Source: Anisakis pegreffii
Taxonomy: Eukaryota > Nematoda > Chromadorea > Rhabditida > Anisakidae
NCBI GenBank assembly: GCA_035041965.1
Contig: JAPYMA010000192.1
Location: forward strand, 1 to 64,000
Length of the DNA: 64,000 bases
Reading direction: 5' to 3'
Shown here: piece after piece, positions 31,009-42,887 of the stretch
How the letters are laid out: every line of letters starts with the position of its first letter
Position numbering within the stretch: position 1 is the first letter of the stretch
Notes under the pieces: model-generated
Database searches by the model: none
What the model was told of the DNA's origin: nothing
The model's input: the letters and a program-made list of their open reading frames with translations, nothing else
Translations under genes and position numbers: made by a program

Positions 31009-31310
31009 ACCCATGAAACAAGCACGGATACACTAAATACCACAAGCACAACAACAACCGCCCCTGATGTCCCTAAAAACTCCACTAGCTCGGGTCCTAC
31101 TCACCCTCAGAATACCTCAACTGCTCCCGGTAACGATCATAGTACATCATATCCTTCTAGCTACGGTATTCGCAATACCCTTGCGCAACCCGTCCATCAC
31201 GTTGTAATAATCACGCTTGTGATCATGAATGCCATGTCGTACTAATACTAATGCTTATTTATGTGCATTGGCAGATACCCTACTGTCTATGAATGATTGC
31301 ATGAAGAATG

Positions 31311-31316
31311 AATAAA
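31311..31316 (+). terminator. Poly(A) signal of copy 1
   Basis: AATAAA 66 bases after the stop, conserved at the matching place in copy 2 (38631-38636) and in the relic copy (33262-33267). Confidence 0.6.
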
Positions 31317-32051
31317 AGTATTGCAGTGACAAGAACTGATAATTATGTTGTTGATGCGTGCGCCTTTGTCTTTTTATGCCCACTTCAACGGCTACAGTGA
31401 TTTTCGAAGTACCGATACGAATTCACGGCAGTCGTTCGTATTTTTGCTACACTGCTAAATTGAATTCCGATTCTCGCGATCATCAGTTAATCGCGAAGAA
31501 GAAGAAACTATGTAGACAACAAACAAAAGCATTCTAACAAAATATTTCCGTTACAGCAATCTTTTTCAATATATTGTTATAGAAATTGTCGATTTAAAGA
31601 CGTGTTATGCAAATCAGTCTTTGTTTTAGCCGTATCGGAGCTACATCAAAAAGAAATAAGAACATCTTTAAATACACACGTCATAATAATCTGCCTTGCG
31701 GATGTTGCAACAGAGAATTTACGAACAATCACAGAAAAGCTACAACCCTTCTCATACAAGTTCACAAGATAAGATTATATTCATCCTCTATCAGTTACTT
31801 CATTCATACAATCTGTAATCCAGTCGCTCTGCTTATTCGGAGCAACAACAACCGTACCTTTCACTTAAATCTTCACTTGCTGTTAAATCTTAAGTTTCAA
31901 ATCCTTATGAAATCTTAAACCTTAAATTTACTTATATCAGATTAGTTGTTTTAGTCATTAACTGTACAATTGTGTAACCCATCACAATTTATTTGTGCAA
32001 TAACGTTAGAAAAATGTCTCGCAATTTGCATTCATTGCATTATGTGATATC

Positions 32052-32130
32052 AGTTTAATTAGCCAAGTTTGAGGTTTGGGGTGTGATCCAAAGAAATTAA
32101 CGATTGTTTGGTTGGAAATCATCCAGTGTT
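32052..32130 (+). ncRNA. SL1 RNA-like sequence (variant or relic)
   Basis: Positions 32052-32073 match the 22-nt nematode SL1 leader at 20 positions (differences at 1 and 11) and are followed by GT as at the SL RNA donor. Further on, 32084-32098 matches the TGACCCAAAGAAATT part of the SL1 RNA body with one change; the spacing is 4 nt shorter than in C. elegans SL1 RNA. I cannot find a good Sm site (AATTTTTGG type) downstream. Known SL1 sequence recalled from general knowledge. A diverged gene or pseudogene is most likely; a leader retained in a retro-copied mRNA is less likely because of the match beyond the donor. Confidence 0.5.
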
Positions 32131-33184
32131 CAATCTTAACCACCCATCAGAAACGCTCGGATTATTTGTTCAACTTGGGCTAGTCAGGATAAAGTTGCAG
32201 GTGCCGAAACCTAATCAAATATTCCACTCAACAAACGTAGTCACATCCAAACTGATTATTCATCATAACTATCGCCTTCAAATCAAAACTGTTGATAAAC
32301 AGTCATTCTAGGTGCATATGTCTCATCTGTTGAGATGCAATAAATCAAATTGATGTATTCAAATGATATCAATGTCGTCAGATATAGTTGTTCGATCAAC
32401 TCATGAGAGCATTCGGATTCAAATTCAAATTCAACTCAAATCCAAATTCATTAACAGTTATCAAACTCTCAAAGAGAAGCAGCTTCGAGTAATATCAACC
32501 GTCAGCGACATTGACTCTTCTTACGCCAACCAGTACAGCGATCATTTGTAGGTTTGCATTAACTTGAAACACAAGATAGGATTTCAAATTGTACCAAAAT
32601 CCAAAGACAATCTATCAAACGACCTGTTTTGTCCTACAAATTAATAACTCGATTAATATTCTTCAGACACTGTCAGTCGGAATTATCGAATTTGATATAC
32701 CTCTCATATAATTTGATACTCATTCTTTAGTTGATTGTGGTATTGAAGTACAAACTACCAGTAATAATTGTATTTATTGCTTTCAAATTTCGTTACATTT
32801 AATCTGTTCATTTCTAAATTTGTTGCTGAATTGTTACGTTTAATACGTTGCAAGTCTATGTTTATCTTGTATCATTTAAAAGATTCTTATTCAAACAAAT
32901 ATTAACCACGTTAAACTAATATTTCTCTCACCCAACATTACAGACAATCAAAATCAAAATTAATTACTTCAGCACAATTGTAATTACACCGATGCTTCAG
33001 TTGGAGATTTTTGACATCATTCTTGATTGTTGAATGTCCATGATTTTGATTCGAGCAGTAACAGCCTTCTGGACTTTATCTCAAAGAATCCTTTGATTTT
33101 CCGATTTTCATTTTTTCGTTGTTATTGAAGACAGTCAGATTTGGTAAAAGTTGGCACTGTATTAAGGTTAATTTACAATCATAT

Positions 33185-33325
33185 TAATACAATCTGATAG
33201 TGATGCTTATTATGTGCATCGGTAGTTACCTGACCAGCTCCAAACAATTGCAGAGAGGCTGAATAAAAATACTGAAGTGATAAGGTGTGATAATTATACT
33301 GTTGATGCGTTTGCCTTCGTAATAT
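33185..33325 (+). pseudogene. 3' relic of a third mucin-like gene copy
   Basis: Aligns with the 3' UTR of both copies (31240-31370; 38575-38690), including AATAAA and the motif GTTGATGCGTTTGCCTT. No coding exon of the gene is left next to it. Confidence 0.55.
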
Positions 33326-35641
33326 ATCATAGTTCGATCGTTGGACAATACAGATGAAATGCAAAATGATCGATAAAATAACAATTGTGACATGAATTTA
33401 TTGATGGAATTGAAGGCAGTTTTACAATTAATCATGAAGTAAACTGCAGTAGACAAGTAGATACGTACAATAATTCAGATATATCGTGCATTATTATAAT
33501 ATCATTCATATCGATCTGAACAATTACGTTCTAGACAACTCAGTCATTAATCAAAGCATTATACCATTCCTCAACTGAATTCTACAAAGACCAATCTTCG
33601 ACGAGGATCCCCGCCCAACAAAGATTTCATGTAATCAAATTATGCACTCTTGTAAAGTCATCAGTACAGTTTGCTTAGCGTGACACTTTGATAACTGCTT
33701 GGGCAATGAATGTAAAAATATTGTTACAATGAAGTATGCAAATGCTTGACCTAATATCAGAGAAATATTTTGAAAGTAACATTGCATTTGCAAACTGTCA
33801 AATGATAATGTCTGATCACTGTTGCCGTTTCGAGATTATGAGAGAATTTCAAAAATTTTGTTAATAATCATGTTTCAAACGATGAGCATTAAAAACGTTT
33901 GAAGGACTTGTGTATTCACGGTGGTGGAATACTACCCGAACGACAGTTGGGAAAGTGAAGGCAAAATGATAGGAGAAAAAATAATAGGCTGCATCACAAA
34001 AGGAAAGCTAATCGAAGGAATGCACAGCATTGTATTGTCTATGATTAATTTTAGCAAAATTTTCACGCTGAAGAGAAGGTATATAACGTATATCAAAAAG
34101 AGATAACACATATATCCAAACGATTCATTTTACTAACTGCATGAAGAAACTCGTGATATTGACCGTAATAAGATAATGATGAAAAACATTGGTTGCTTGC
34201 TTAAGATCAAAATACGACATCTTGCTTGCATAAAATGTTCAGGAAAAGGTAGATCAGCGTCCTCGTTTACTTTGTTATTTACCACGCAAAGGTCGTCACA
34301 AATGATGCGCAACTCACGATCAAGAGTTTTCAGCTGTAATATTATCAATCTTTGCGTAAAATGAAGGGTAAAGGGGAATGGTATCTCTTGAGAATATTGT
34401 AGGTGAATCTATTTTCAACACACCCTAACAATTTATACATTCTATGACCAATAAGGGGAAACACATTCCAAAATTTGTTTGCAACTTCACTTCTTTTCAC
34501 TTTATTCTTTAGGTTGTCGGTATTTGACGGTATCACAACGTAGCCACTGCCAGCAATTAGATAGATGTTCCCTATGATTCAGTGGCACTTTGATCATTTG
34601 ATCTTGATGCTCACTGATACTTTTTTGTAATTCTCATTGCCTTAGTCACCAGTTTATGAGCAAACGACTGCTGATAAATGATAAGATGATGACTTCGTAT
34701 TGATTATATCTTCACTTCTTTCCACATAATCCGCATCTGCCGTCGTTTCAAGGGCAATCTAACACTGTAAATGTCATCTGTCAGAAATGAGTTCACGTTG
34801 TAACTTCCTTACGAGACGACTTCAACTGCAATTTAACTACAACTATACTTTCTATTCATAATACTCCAAAATTTTAATCTATTAATTATAATACTTCATT
34901 GATATATCCATCTGTTCTCATGTCAGCCCATCACTACCGTCAAATCATTACTTCTAATGACTCACACTAAACACATTCCGCCTCAGACATCGAACACCCG
35001 AGCGAAACCAATGCATCAAATGATCTCACACATTGATGCACATCTATAATTGAGCAGAGCACTTTTCTGGTTGCTTATGAACAATGATTGCTTATGAGCA
35101 ATGCACTTGTGAGCAAAAAATGGCAGAAAAATTCTGAAAACTTATCAATTGATCAACAGAACAACGTTATGAATATCGTTATAATGTCACAAAAAATATG
35201 CTGATCAAATGATAACGATACGATCACATCGCTGCATCTGATATAATTGCTAATCAGTCATAAACAATGACTCAAATGTCATTTTAAATGTTATAAATTT
35301 ATTATCCTGATATAGAGGCCCATAACAACACAAGCTGCTAGTTGAATTGGCATTGTGTTGAGAGTGCAACGGACGTGTTACAGTTCTCCTTATTGCACTG
35401 GAAAGCCCTTACTGTCCTCAAATTCTTCAGTTTGTCCATCCCAAGTACCTCACAAGTTCCGTTCTTCTTCTAAAGGAAACCCAAGAGGCAAATAACCATA
35501 AGAGCAGTACCACTTGTCCAGTTATTCTGAAACTCACTATTGTTGACCACATTGGAATAAGCCCGACTTGATCATCTCAACGTTTTCCTGAAATCCTCAG
35601 CATTACCTAAGTAATTCCCGAAATTTCGACCCTGAAAAATC

Positions 35642-38566
35642 ATGAGTGATCAGCGCTGCGATATCGCGTCCTCTGGTGACGCTATAGAAACTCTGAAACT
35701 GAATCGAAAAGTACCGCTGACAGCAGGGGCAGCCATCTCCCTCTCAATTCTTTGCATCGCTTTAATGCTGCCCGGAGCTGAACTGACAATCCCGAGCCAA
35801 AAAGAAAAATCGCATTCGATGATGTTCTCACTGAATACGAATCAATTCCACGAGTCAACTCAACAAGGTATATCTGCTATTCCTGAAAATCAGAATTACA
35901 AATCTATGACCAAAACCAATCCTCAATTTTAGCCAGATTTGCGTTGGAATACGAAGTAGTTGACATTAGGATCGTGATGGCCTTGATGCTAACTGCAATC
36001 TTATGCTCTCGGAGGATTCAATTACTTTATCACTTATTTGAATGAATTTAATGAATCACTTCTTAGAATTTGGTGATCACTTCGATACGCCGTTGGTTCT
36101 GATCTCACTAACTTATTTGAACGGATCAAATCCATCTTCTAAATATCACTAATAAAGAGCATCGTTTATAATTATCACTCACATTGGACTACTTTCAGTT
36201 CCACCTTGCTCGGGTTATCTTGTATTCGTTGTGGATAATTCGAAAAATACTGCTTCCAATTATGATAAGGTTGGTTTGGGTAAATACATTTTAGCTCTTA
36301 AATCACTTTCATTTCTCAATGCAAATTCTATGAACTCAACTATGCTTATACACATCCTTACCAATGATAATGAGTGTTTTCGTTATTATCTCCGTTATCA
36401 CTGCTGCCATCCTTATCTTTTGTTATCAGCGAAATGTGATGAACAGCCACAATTATAGATCGTGCAATCGCTAGCATATATAACAGATAATTGGAAACTA
36501 GATGGATCGGGAAAATTGCAACTGTCAGCCGCAACTGCTGCTGGTGATTCCACCGATGCGATGCCTTTCACAAAGAATCTCACAGAGTGGACCGAGCTGT
36601 TGAGTGGTTTGAACAACGCGCTGCCGAGTTCCGACCCTGCATCGACACCAATTCAGTAGGTTTCTTTATTGAAAAAAAATCAGGATTTGGGTGAATTTTA
36701 ATTGGAAATAATCAGTTAATCCACATGTTTGATGCTTTCCAAAGACACATTAGCACATGCACATTATTACGAACAATGCGATAATCCTTCATTTGAATTG
36801 TAGACTTGCGGATGGTATCTCCTCTGAATACTGCGACAGTGATAGTGAATTCAAGATCGCACAAGGGGGAAGAGTCAAATTCATCATCTTTACATCAGTC
36901 AGGTGAATTTCGGTGGCTGTTTTATTTAATTTTGTTCTTTTATTCAACTATACCAATATCACTGGTTTCCAATTGTTAGTGCAGAAGACGTTCGGAAATG
37001 AACCGTTGAGGTGGAATTTTAATAAATGGGTATCTTTTATTTTAGTGATGAAACAGAGATTAATAACGCATTGAATGCGCAGAATCCGTGGTTGAATTGC
37101 GTGCAGGCCGGAAACGAATCCGTTTTCATGGTTGCAGTTGACGGTGGTAGGTTACTTCTATGGTTCAGTATTGATTAGATTTGAGATTTGGTTAGTGCAA
37201 TAGAACGGACTTGTGCAAAAATTAGGTATAATACTCTGCACTGAGACCTGCAATGTTTTTTTAACCGGACTGGGTTCCAAGAATTGAAAAGGAAAATCAC
37301 TTTGAATATGTGTTATTGTACTAAATTATCCGATTGAAGTTCATCCCCAGGTCGCATTCTCTCAAGTCCATTTATTAATTCTGTGATTTCGATGTTACTA
37401 AATTTTATACTAACGGCTCATTACGAGTACACCAATAAATATCAAATGAATTTCAGTTTCTAAATCACTAAAAATAATTTTAATGACGACAGTACTAACA
37501 GATGCATACAGTACTAACAAAAATAACTCTTCCTTCGTCGATATCTTTCTTTCCATCCCATCTAAAGATATTTGCCAAGCAGTAAACCAATCACATTCAC
37601 GAAGCCGTAATCCTGTTAATTCATTAAACTATTATCGGTGAATAAGGGATCACTCAGCTTCACTGATCATGGAGGATCAAGGAGAAATAGCTGATCATGT
37701 GACATCATTAGGCTTTAAATATTTTCTACTAATTTTTCATTGATTAACTGATCAATTAAATGAGCAAATCGCTCTTAATTATGCACATTTAAGACAATCA
37801 TTTTAAATAAATATTGATAATGCGACAATCAGCATTCACCAGTTGCCTCCCTCATCATTTTTAGCCAGCATCTAATATACTTGATTTCGTCATCTGATTT
37901 CCAGCCGTTCCCCGACCCCTTCGTTTACGTGCACCACCTTCCGCACATTGTTATTGTCCATCAATGTTCCTGCACATTTTGAATTTTCATTTTTCGTGCA
38001 AAATTTGCAGAGTCTTTCATTTATTCATTTCAATTCAGAAGCAAATATTTTGATGTTATATTATGCAATAAAACATTTATGAAACCCCATAAAAGGAGTA
38101 AAAACGACTCACGATCAGAGTTCTTCAATTTTCAGGCTCTACTTACCTCAATCAACTTTCGATTCCAGCGTCGGATCTGTTCATGCAAATGAACGATTTT
38201 AACCAGAATGAAGTGTGGGAATTAAAACAGAAAATCATTTTGAATATGTGTGATTGTGCTAAATTAGCCGATGGAAGTTTACCCCCAGGCTGCTTACTCC
38301 CAAGTCCACCGCCCACTACACCCACACCTACAGTGATTTCGCAAACCACAACAGCAACTTCATCCGAAGTACCATCTGATAAGCCATCTACTCCATCCGG
38401 CACCTCCAGTTCGGGTTCTACTCCGGCTCCGAATGCCTCAACTTCTCCCGGCAACGATCATAGTACATCACGTCCTTCTAGCTACGGTATTCGCAATACC
38501 CTTGCGCTACCCGTCCATTACGTTGTCATAATCACGCTTGTGATCATGAATGTCATGTCGTACTGA
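35642..38566 (+). CDS. Mucin-like membrane-anchored protein gene, copy 2 (intact model)
   Basis: Five exons fit in phase: 35642-35867, 36487-36655 (36475 is an alternative acceptor), 36804-36902, 37046-37146, 38136-38566; 1026 nt, 341 residues. An N-terminal cytoplasmic-like stretch of about 26 residues precedes a hydrophobic segment (signal anchor or uncleaved signal). The middle exons encode DNWKLDGSGKLQLS, LADGISSEYCDSDSEF and SDETEINNALNAQNPW. The last exon has MCDCAKLADG, a short Ser/Thr/Pro part and a hydrophobic end (VVIITLVIMNVMSY), suggesting GPI anchoring. No known family recognised. Close homology with copy 1 in exons and flanks supports the boundaries. A nematode surface or secreted glycoprotein is my inference. 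Confidence 0.65.
37264..37372 (+). pseudogene. Decayed fragment of the last exon inside intron 4 of copy 2
   Basis: Resembles the part of exon 5 that encodes ELKQKIILNMCDC to GCLLPS, with point changes and an in-frame stop. It is missing from the matching intron of copy 1, where the flanks are directly joined. Confidence 0.6.
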
Positions 38567-38630
38567 TAGTAATGCTTATTATGTGCATCGACAGATATCC
38601 GACTATCTACGAATAATTGTATGAAGAAGG

Positions 38631-38636
38631 AATAAA
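38631..38636 (+). terminator. Poly(A) signal of copy 2
   Basis: AATAAA 65 bases after the stop codon, at the position conserved in copy 1. Confidence 0.6.
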
Positions 38637-39078
38637 GGTATTGCAGTGACAAGAAGTGATAACTATGTTGTTGAAGCGTACGCATTTGTCTTTTCATGCC
38701 TCATTTAAACGGCTACAGTGATTTTCGAAGTACCGATATGAATTCACGACAGCCATTCTTATTTCTGCTACACTGCTAAGAAATTTGGAGCAAAACTATT
38801 CTATTTGGCTAATGAAAAGATTTGAAAATTTTGGCTGAAACGCATTGAATTAAAGAGATATTCTTCGTTTGAAAAAGTTCAGTTTGTGAGGAGTGCAAAA
38901 AATTTCAAAATGTGAAGGTTTCAAAACTGATTTAAAAGCTAGCGGACATTCATAAGCAATGCAACCATCTCAAAAATTTCTTGTTGAATATCAACATCAA
39001 GTAGCACAGTACAACAAGTGAAACCAATCGTTAGCAATACATAGCGAATAGCGAGATTTATGATCAATTTTGCTGATC

Positions 39079-39290
39079 TACGGTGATGTGCATGCTAACG
39101 AAAAAAGTTATCGCGGCAATCGCTAATCCGCTAGAAAACGAAAATAAATCCGCTAACGTTATGAAATTCTGCTAACTGAGCACGTTAGTGCGCTAATCGC
39201 TGACGCTAACATCGCAAAAAAATTGGTGAAGTGCTAACGCTAATCCGCTAACTCGTTAATTTGTCGCTAACTTGGAACATTCTCTTAAAA
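39079..39290. repeat. GCTAA-rich array, possible transposon end
   Basis: Many copies of CGCTAATCCGCTAAC-like words and the near-terminal motif GGTGATGTGCATGCTAACG. The motif resembles the reverse complement of the end at about 40400-40430. Either one end of a 1.35-kb element or a solo copy. Confidence 0.45.
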
Positions 39291-39506
39291 TTTGCAGTAG
39301 CACATTTATTTGCAAAAGGAAAAACGTCATTGCGACATTACACAATTGAAAATGTTCATTGAATCATTCAACAACAGTCCATAAACATCAGTCACTAATG
39401 ACCATCGGTCAAAACTATCACTATTCTTCTTATTAGTTTATTTTAACAGTTTCAATATCATTTCAAAATACTCGAAAGCAACTTCACGATTTCCAGTCGT
39501 GACACT

Positions 39507-39907
39507 CTACAAGTTTGCTGACCCATCCCAGTGGGCATTACTCAACGCGTGGATGGCAAATTTGCCTGGGCCTTTGGGCCTGCTTTCGTTGCTTTGGGAC
39601 ATAAGGACTGCCAAAAGTGAGAAGGGAACGGAATAATATGAATTAGATGAATGTAGAGCAAAGAAATTCAGAGGAACTTAAGAATCTCTTGAAGAATAAA
39701 ATCGATGGTACGGCTCCGAATCACATCGTCATCATAGCGCTCGATTTTTAGTCCCGAATATTCGATTATGCTGAGAGAAATGTTTTGGTTTTGGCATGGA
39801 GCTAGGCTCAGGGCCAATATCAGTTTCGTGCATTACTTACAACTGAATTCAGTTTTATAAGGATGATCGAGCATCGTGTGGTCAAAATACGCATGATCGA
39901 GGGAAAC
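39507..39907 (-). CDS. Possible two-exon 3' part of an unknown gene
   Basis: A last-exon candidate 39507-39607 (tail FAIHALSNAHWDGSANL then stop, acceptor ggcag) joins in phase an exon 39841-39907 (DHTMLDHPYKTEF, donor GTAAGT, acceptor gatag). The base composition is richer in GC than around. An alternative open frame (YYKDPWFSVDYGHKSDAF) covers the same stretch, so the frame is uncertain. It lies between two GCTAA arrays and could belong to an element. Confidence 0.25.
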
Positions 39908-40179
39908 CTATCTCGATGATCTGGTCTGAAAGCATCGCTCTTGTGTCCATAATCCACGCTGAACCATGGATCCTTATAGTAAATTTCAGCTCTCGAAAGA
40001 GTCGTAGAGTTTCTCAAAAGTAATTTGTTTTGTTACTCTCTGATGCAGAATGAATTTCAATACATTTATGAAACGAAATGAAATAATAGTTAAGGAGTAC
40101 GAAACATCGAATCGTTCGAGAGGTAGCGTACGGCAGGCTTGAACTTAGTGCACTGTTGCAGCGCAAACTTTTGTATTCA

Positions 40180-40432
40180 TATTTTTCGTGAATATTAGCG
40201 AATTAGCGGACCAATTCCGCTAATTCGCTAATGATCGCGAAAAATTAGATCGGTTAACCACCAATTCGCAAATTTTGGCGAAAAATTAGCTTGCCAATTT
40301 GCTAAAAAACGAAAATAACTCCACTAACGCTAAAAAATTGAGCACGTTAGCACGCTAATCGCTAACGTTAATCAGCTAGTTAGCGATTGGCGGATTAACG
40401 CGCTAATGCCCATCACTACTGATCTGGAATTA
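40180..40432. repeat. GCTAA-rich element with TGCCCATCACTACTG end
   Basis: Dense TTAGCG/CGCTAA words, ending at about 40430 with a GGCGGATTAACGCG stretch and TGCCCATCACTACTG. Such an end is familiar from hAT-type non-autonomous elements. A more decayed array of the same words is at 26040-26180. Confidence 0.5.
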
Positions 40433-41131
40433 ATTTTTTGGTGAAAGCTGGATCGAATATGATTTTGAGTGACCGATAACGAGCGTTTGTCTATGAAATC
40501 GTTTATGCGGTCAGTCAAATGGTCACTTCCAGCTGTTCAAGAGTCGATTACTTGCCTTACTCTAATGATGGACAACAAAATTGAATTAAATTATTTCGAA
40601 ATTATAAATAGCGATAGGCACAACGTTGTTGCATCTAGTTGCTTCCGTACATCCCATTCTGATGCAATCTCGTTTCTGCAAATAGCTCAATACATTTAGC
40701 AATAAATTTTCACACAGCATTCAAAGATAGACGTCTGATGTTTTCATGTTTGGAAAATTTTCGGATTCCAGAAATGGTTCCTTTAATGACTACGATCACT
40801 GCTGCCCACGAATCGGCCAATATTATTCGGTATCTTTTCTCAACGGCTGTGAACCACTAAAAAACACTCCGTCTAGATGACAGAGCATTGAGCTTCCGGA
40901 GATGTTCCTTGCGAAAAGACCACTCTTACTATTTGATGATAAGCCTGTATTTGTCGTGGCCGTCAATACGGATATATTTGATGCAATCAAAACTGTTTAT
41001 GTTTAGCAATGTTCAATGAATCATTTAAAATAGAAAGAATTTGAGACAATACACACAACTGATATGAGATCGTTTTGATGCGCTGAAATCAGCACAGATA
41101 CTTGAACATAGTTAGTCAACGCCTTCATGAC

Positions 41132-42887
41132 TCAGTTACGATGATGTGGTGGTGGTGGCTCAGTGCTCCATGGTTTACGAGATTGGGGTAAATATCGAAT
41201 TTTTGAACTGAAACTATCATCTGCGTTTTCGATGAAATGAGCTGCATTTGCGTGCCACCAACGAATTGGCGTTTTCTTGAGACGATTATCGATCGGATCT
41301 GGGAGATTCTTATTTCTGCCTTTATTCGGAGGACTTTTGTGCGGAATGTCATCGCGAACCTACAATTATGAACATTGGTTAATAATACATTCAATGGAAT
41401 ATCTAGTGATAAAGAAAAGAGTAAATTCCTCACTAAAACATGCACAAATTTTTTGAAAATAATTGCATTCTGATGCGATGATCTACTCGCTCTAGAATAC
41501 TGAGTGAAATTAACGAAGAAATAACCATCAGGATATTTTTTGTACAAACTTTCAAATGAGAGGGGCGAATTCAACTATACTGATAAGATAACAGCTCTTG
41601 CTGCATTAAACGAGTTCCACATAGCCAATATTGTATGTTAGCTCAAGGCCAGTCGAATGTTATATTACTCCATTTGCACTACAGTGCGGTTGTATGGATG
41701 ATCATAAAAAACTTACAGCAGCATAATATTGCACGATACCCGGTGAATCGGTGTATCGGTCACAAACATGTTTTATCAAACCATTGTAGCCGATTTCACC
41801 GACTTTCAGCAGTAACCAATGTCCAGTTTCGTTCCGATAAAAGCATCCTCAAAAGATTTCCATGAATTCTACTTTAATTTATCATCTTTTCCGTAGAGTC
41901 TAAGCATTCAGACGTTGCTGAGATCTTATGACCATATAAAGTTTTCTCAATCGCGCATACAAATAATTTCATGCCTGATTGCACTAGTTCAAATGGACCT
42001 TTCTGACACAGCAAACATTAAGAAGTTGTAATATTGAAAGGTGTGAAGACATAAGTAAACCTATGCTTAATTATGTCTTTTAAACCTTCTCATGTGAATA
42101 GATATTTTTAAATGAACAATCAATGGATATTTAAATCGATATAATGATCAATAGATATTTAAATCAAATCAATCATCCAGTGGTTCATGTGAATATGAAT
42201 GATGCTGAAGTGAAAGAATTTAATGATAACCTGTGACCCATCGTCCTGAATCGAGACAAACCCATTGGAAAACACCCTCTCTGAACAGATCACCAACATG
42301 ATAGTCTGTTGAGTTTACATTACAATGCGACTCTTAAAATGCATTTGTTGATAAGTGGAATCGCGGATATAATGATCATTGACTGATATTTTAGGTGGCA
42401 TTTCAGTGCTAAACCAACAACGTTATATTATTTGAATAAGTTCTCAGATATTCCAGCACACACCTTGTTCATATTTAATTCGTTGTGAATTAATGTCACA
42501 GCTGAACCAGAACCCATTGATTGTTTCATTACTTCCAGATTTTATTAGTTGTTTTCCTCCTCGATCGCTTGCTATGCAGCCCACGAATGTTGCTTCCTTT
42601 CTGAAAACTGGGAACTTCTCATGATTGGAACACTGATATTCCTCAATTATCAATTCAATACCCAATAGATAGAAATGATCACCCTTTCTTCCCGTTGCAT
42701 TCATAATTCCACGTTCCTTCATCAGTCCATTCTTCACCGTCCGCCTTGCATCCGCCGTACCAATCACGACAATCACAGTTTACTGTAATTTTTGACTGCT
42801 TTGGCAATTTTGACTCATTTTTTGACGTTGAGCATTTGAACTCGGAATTTCTTAAATCTTTCAATTCATACTCATCGTCAGTTATCG
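41132..42887 (-). CDS. Secreted cysteine-rich protein with MIG-18-like fibronectin type I repeats, 5' end not found
   Basis: Four exons fit in phase: 42683-42887, 42464-42600, 41717-41847, 41132-41359, giving 232 residues and a stop. Three repeats share the pattern Cys ... Gly ... aromatic ... x-Cys: CKADGEEWTDEGTWNYEC; GCIASDRGGKQLIKSG with FWFSC; GCFYRNETGHW with HVC. This resembles the fibronectin-type-I-like repeats of C. elegans MIG-18 (from memory of the family). The basic, proline-rich C-terminus is SKIRYLPQSRKPWSTEPPPP-like. MIG-18 proteins act outside the cell in cell migration; function here is inferred from the repeat alone. The signal-peptide exon should be upstream of 42887, but I cannot identify it. 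Confidence 0.55.

Larger units (their letters stand above)
28354..31245 (+). pseudogene. Mucin-like membrane-anchored protein gene, copy 1 (frame probably broken)
   Basis: Exons seen: 28354-28579, 29479-29577, 29883-29983, 30386-31245. The start MSDQRCDIASSGDA leads into a hydrophobic stretch (about residues 27-52). Small exons encode LADGLSSEYCNSDSEYKIAQ and NETEINNALKAQ. The last exon starts GSTNLNQLSIPASDLFMQM, continues through MCDCNELPDG, then a long Ser/Thr/Pro part with three 33-residue repeats, and ends in a hydrophobic tail (VVIITLVIMNAMSY) that could direct GPI anchoring. Compared with copy 2, an exon between the first two is missing. Exon 1 (ends phase 1) then does not match the next exon (needs phase 2), so the frame shifts. 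Family unknown. Confidence 0.55.
31380..34130. other. Inter-copy region, no gene supported
   Basis: Very AT-rich. Apart from the SL1-like sequence and the third-copy 3' relic I see no exon, tRNA or element end here. Confidence 0.5.

Noticed and set aside
30402..31085. 227-codon open frame on the minus strand
   Set aside because: It is the reverse shadow of the Ser/Thr-rich last exon; low-complexity repeats keep the opposite strand open.
36330..36480. Hydrophobic plus-strand stretch MSVFVIISVITAAILIF before exon 2 of copy 2
   Set aside because: It stops soon after and has no suitable donor. It could be an alternative first exon, but nothing supports it.
42600..42690. Open frame continuing as EYQCSNHEKF in the MIG-18-like gene
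   Set aside because: It lies in an 82-base intron with good GT and TTTTCAG signals. Keeping it would break the frame with the exon before and add an extra cysteine.
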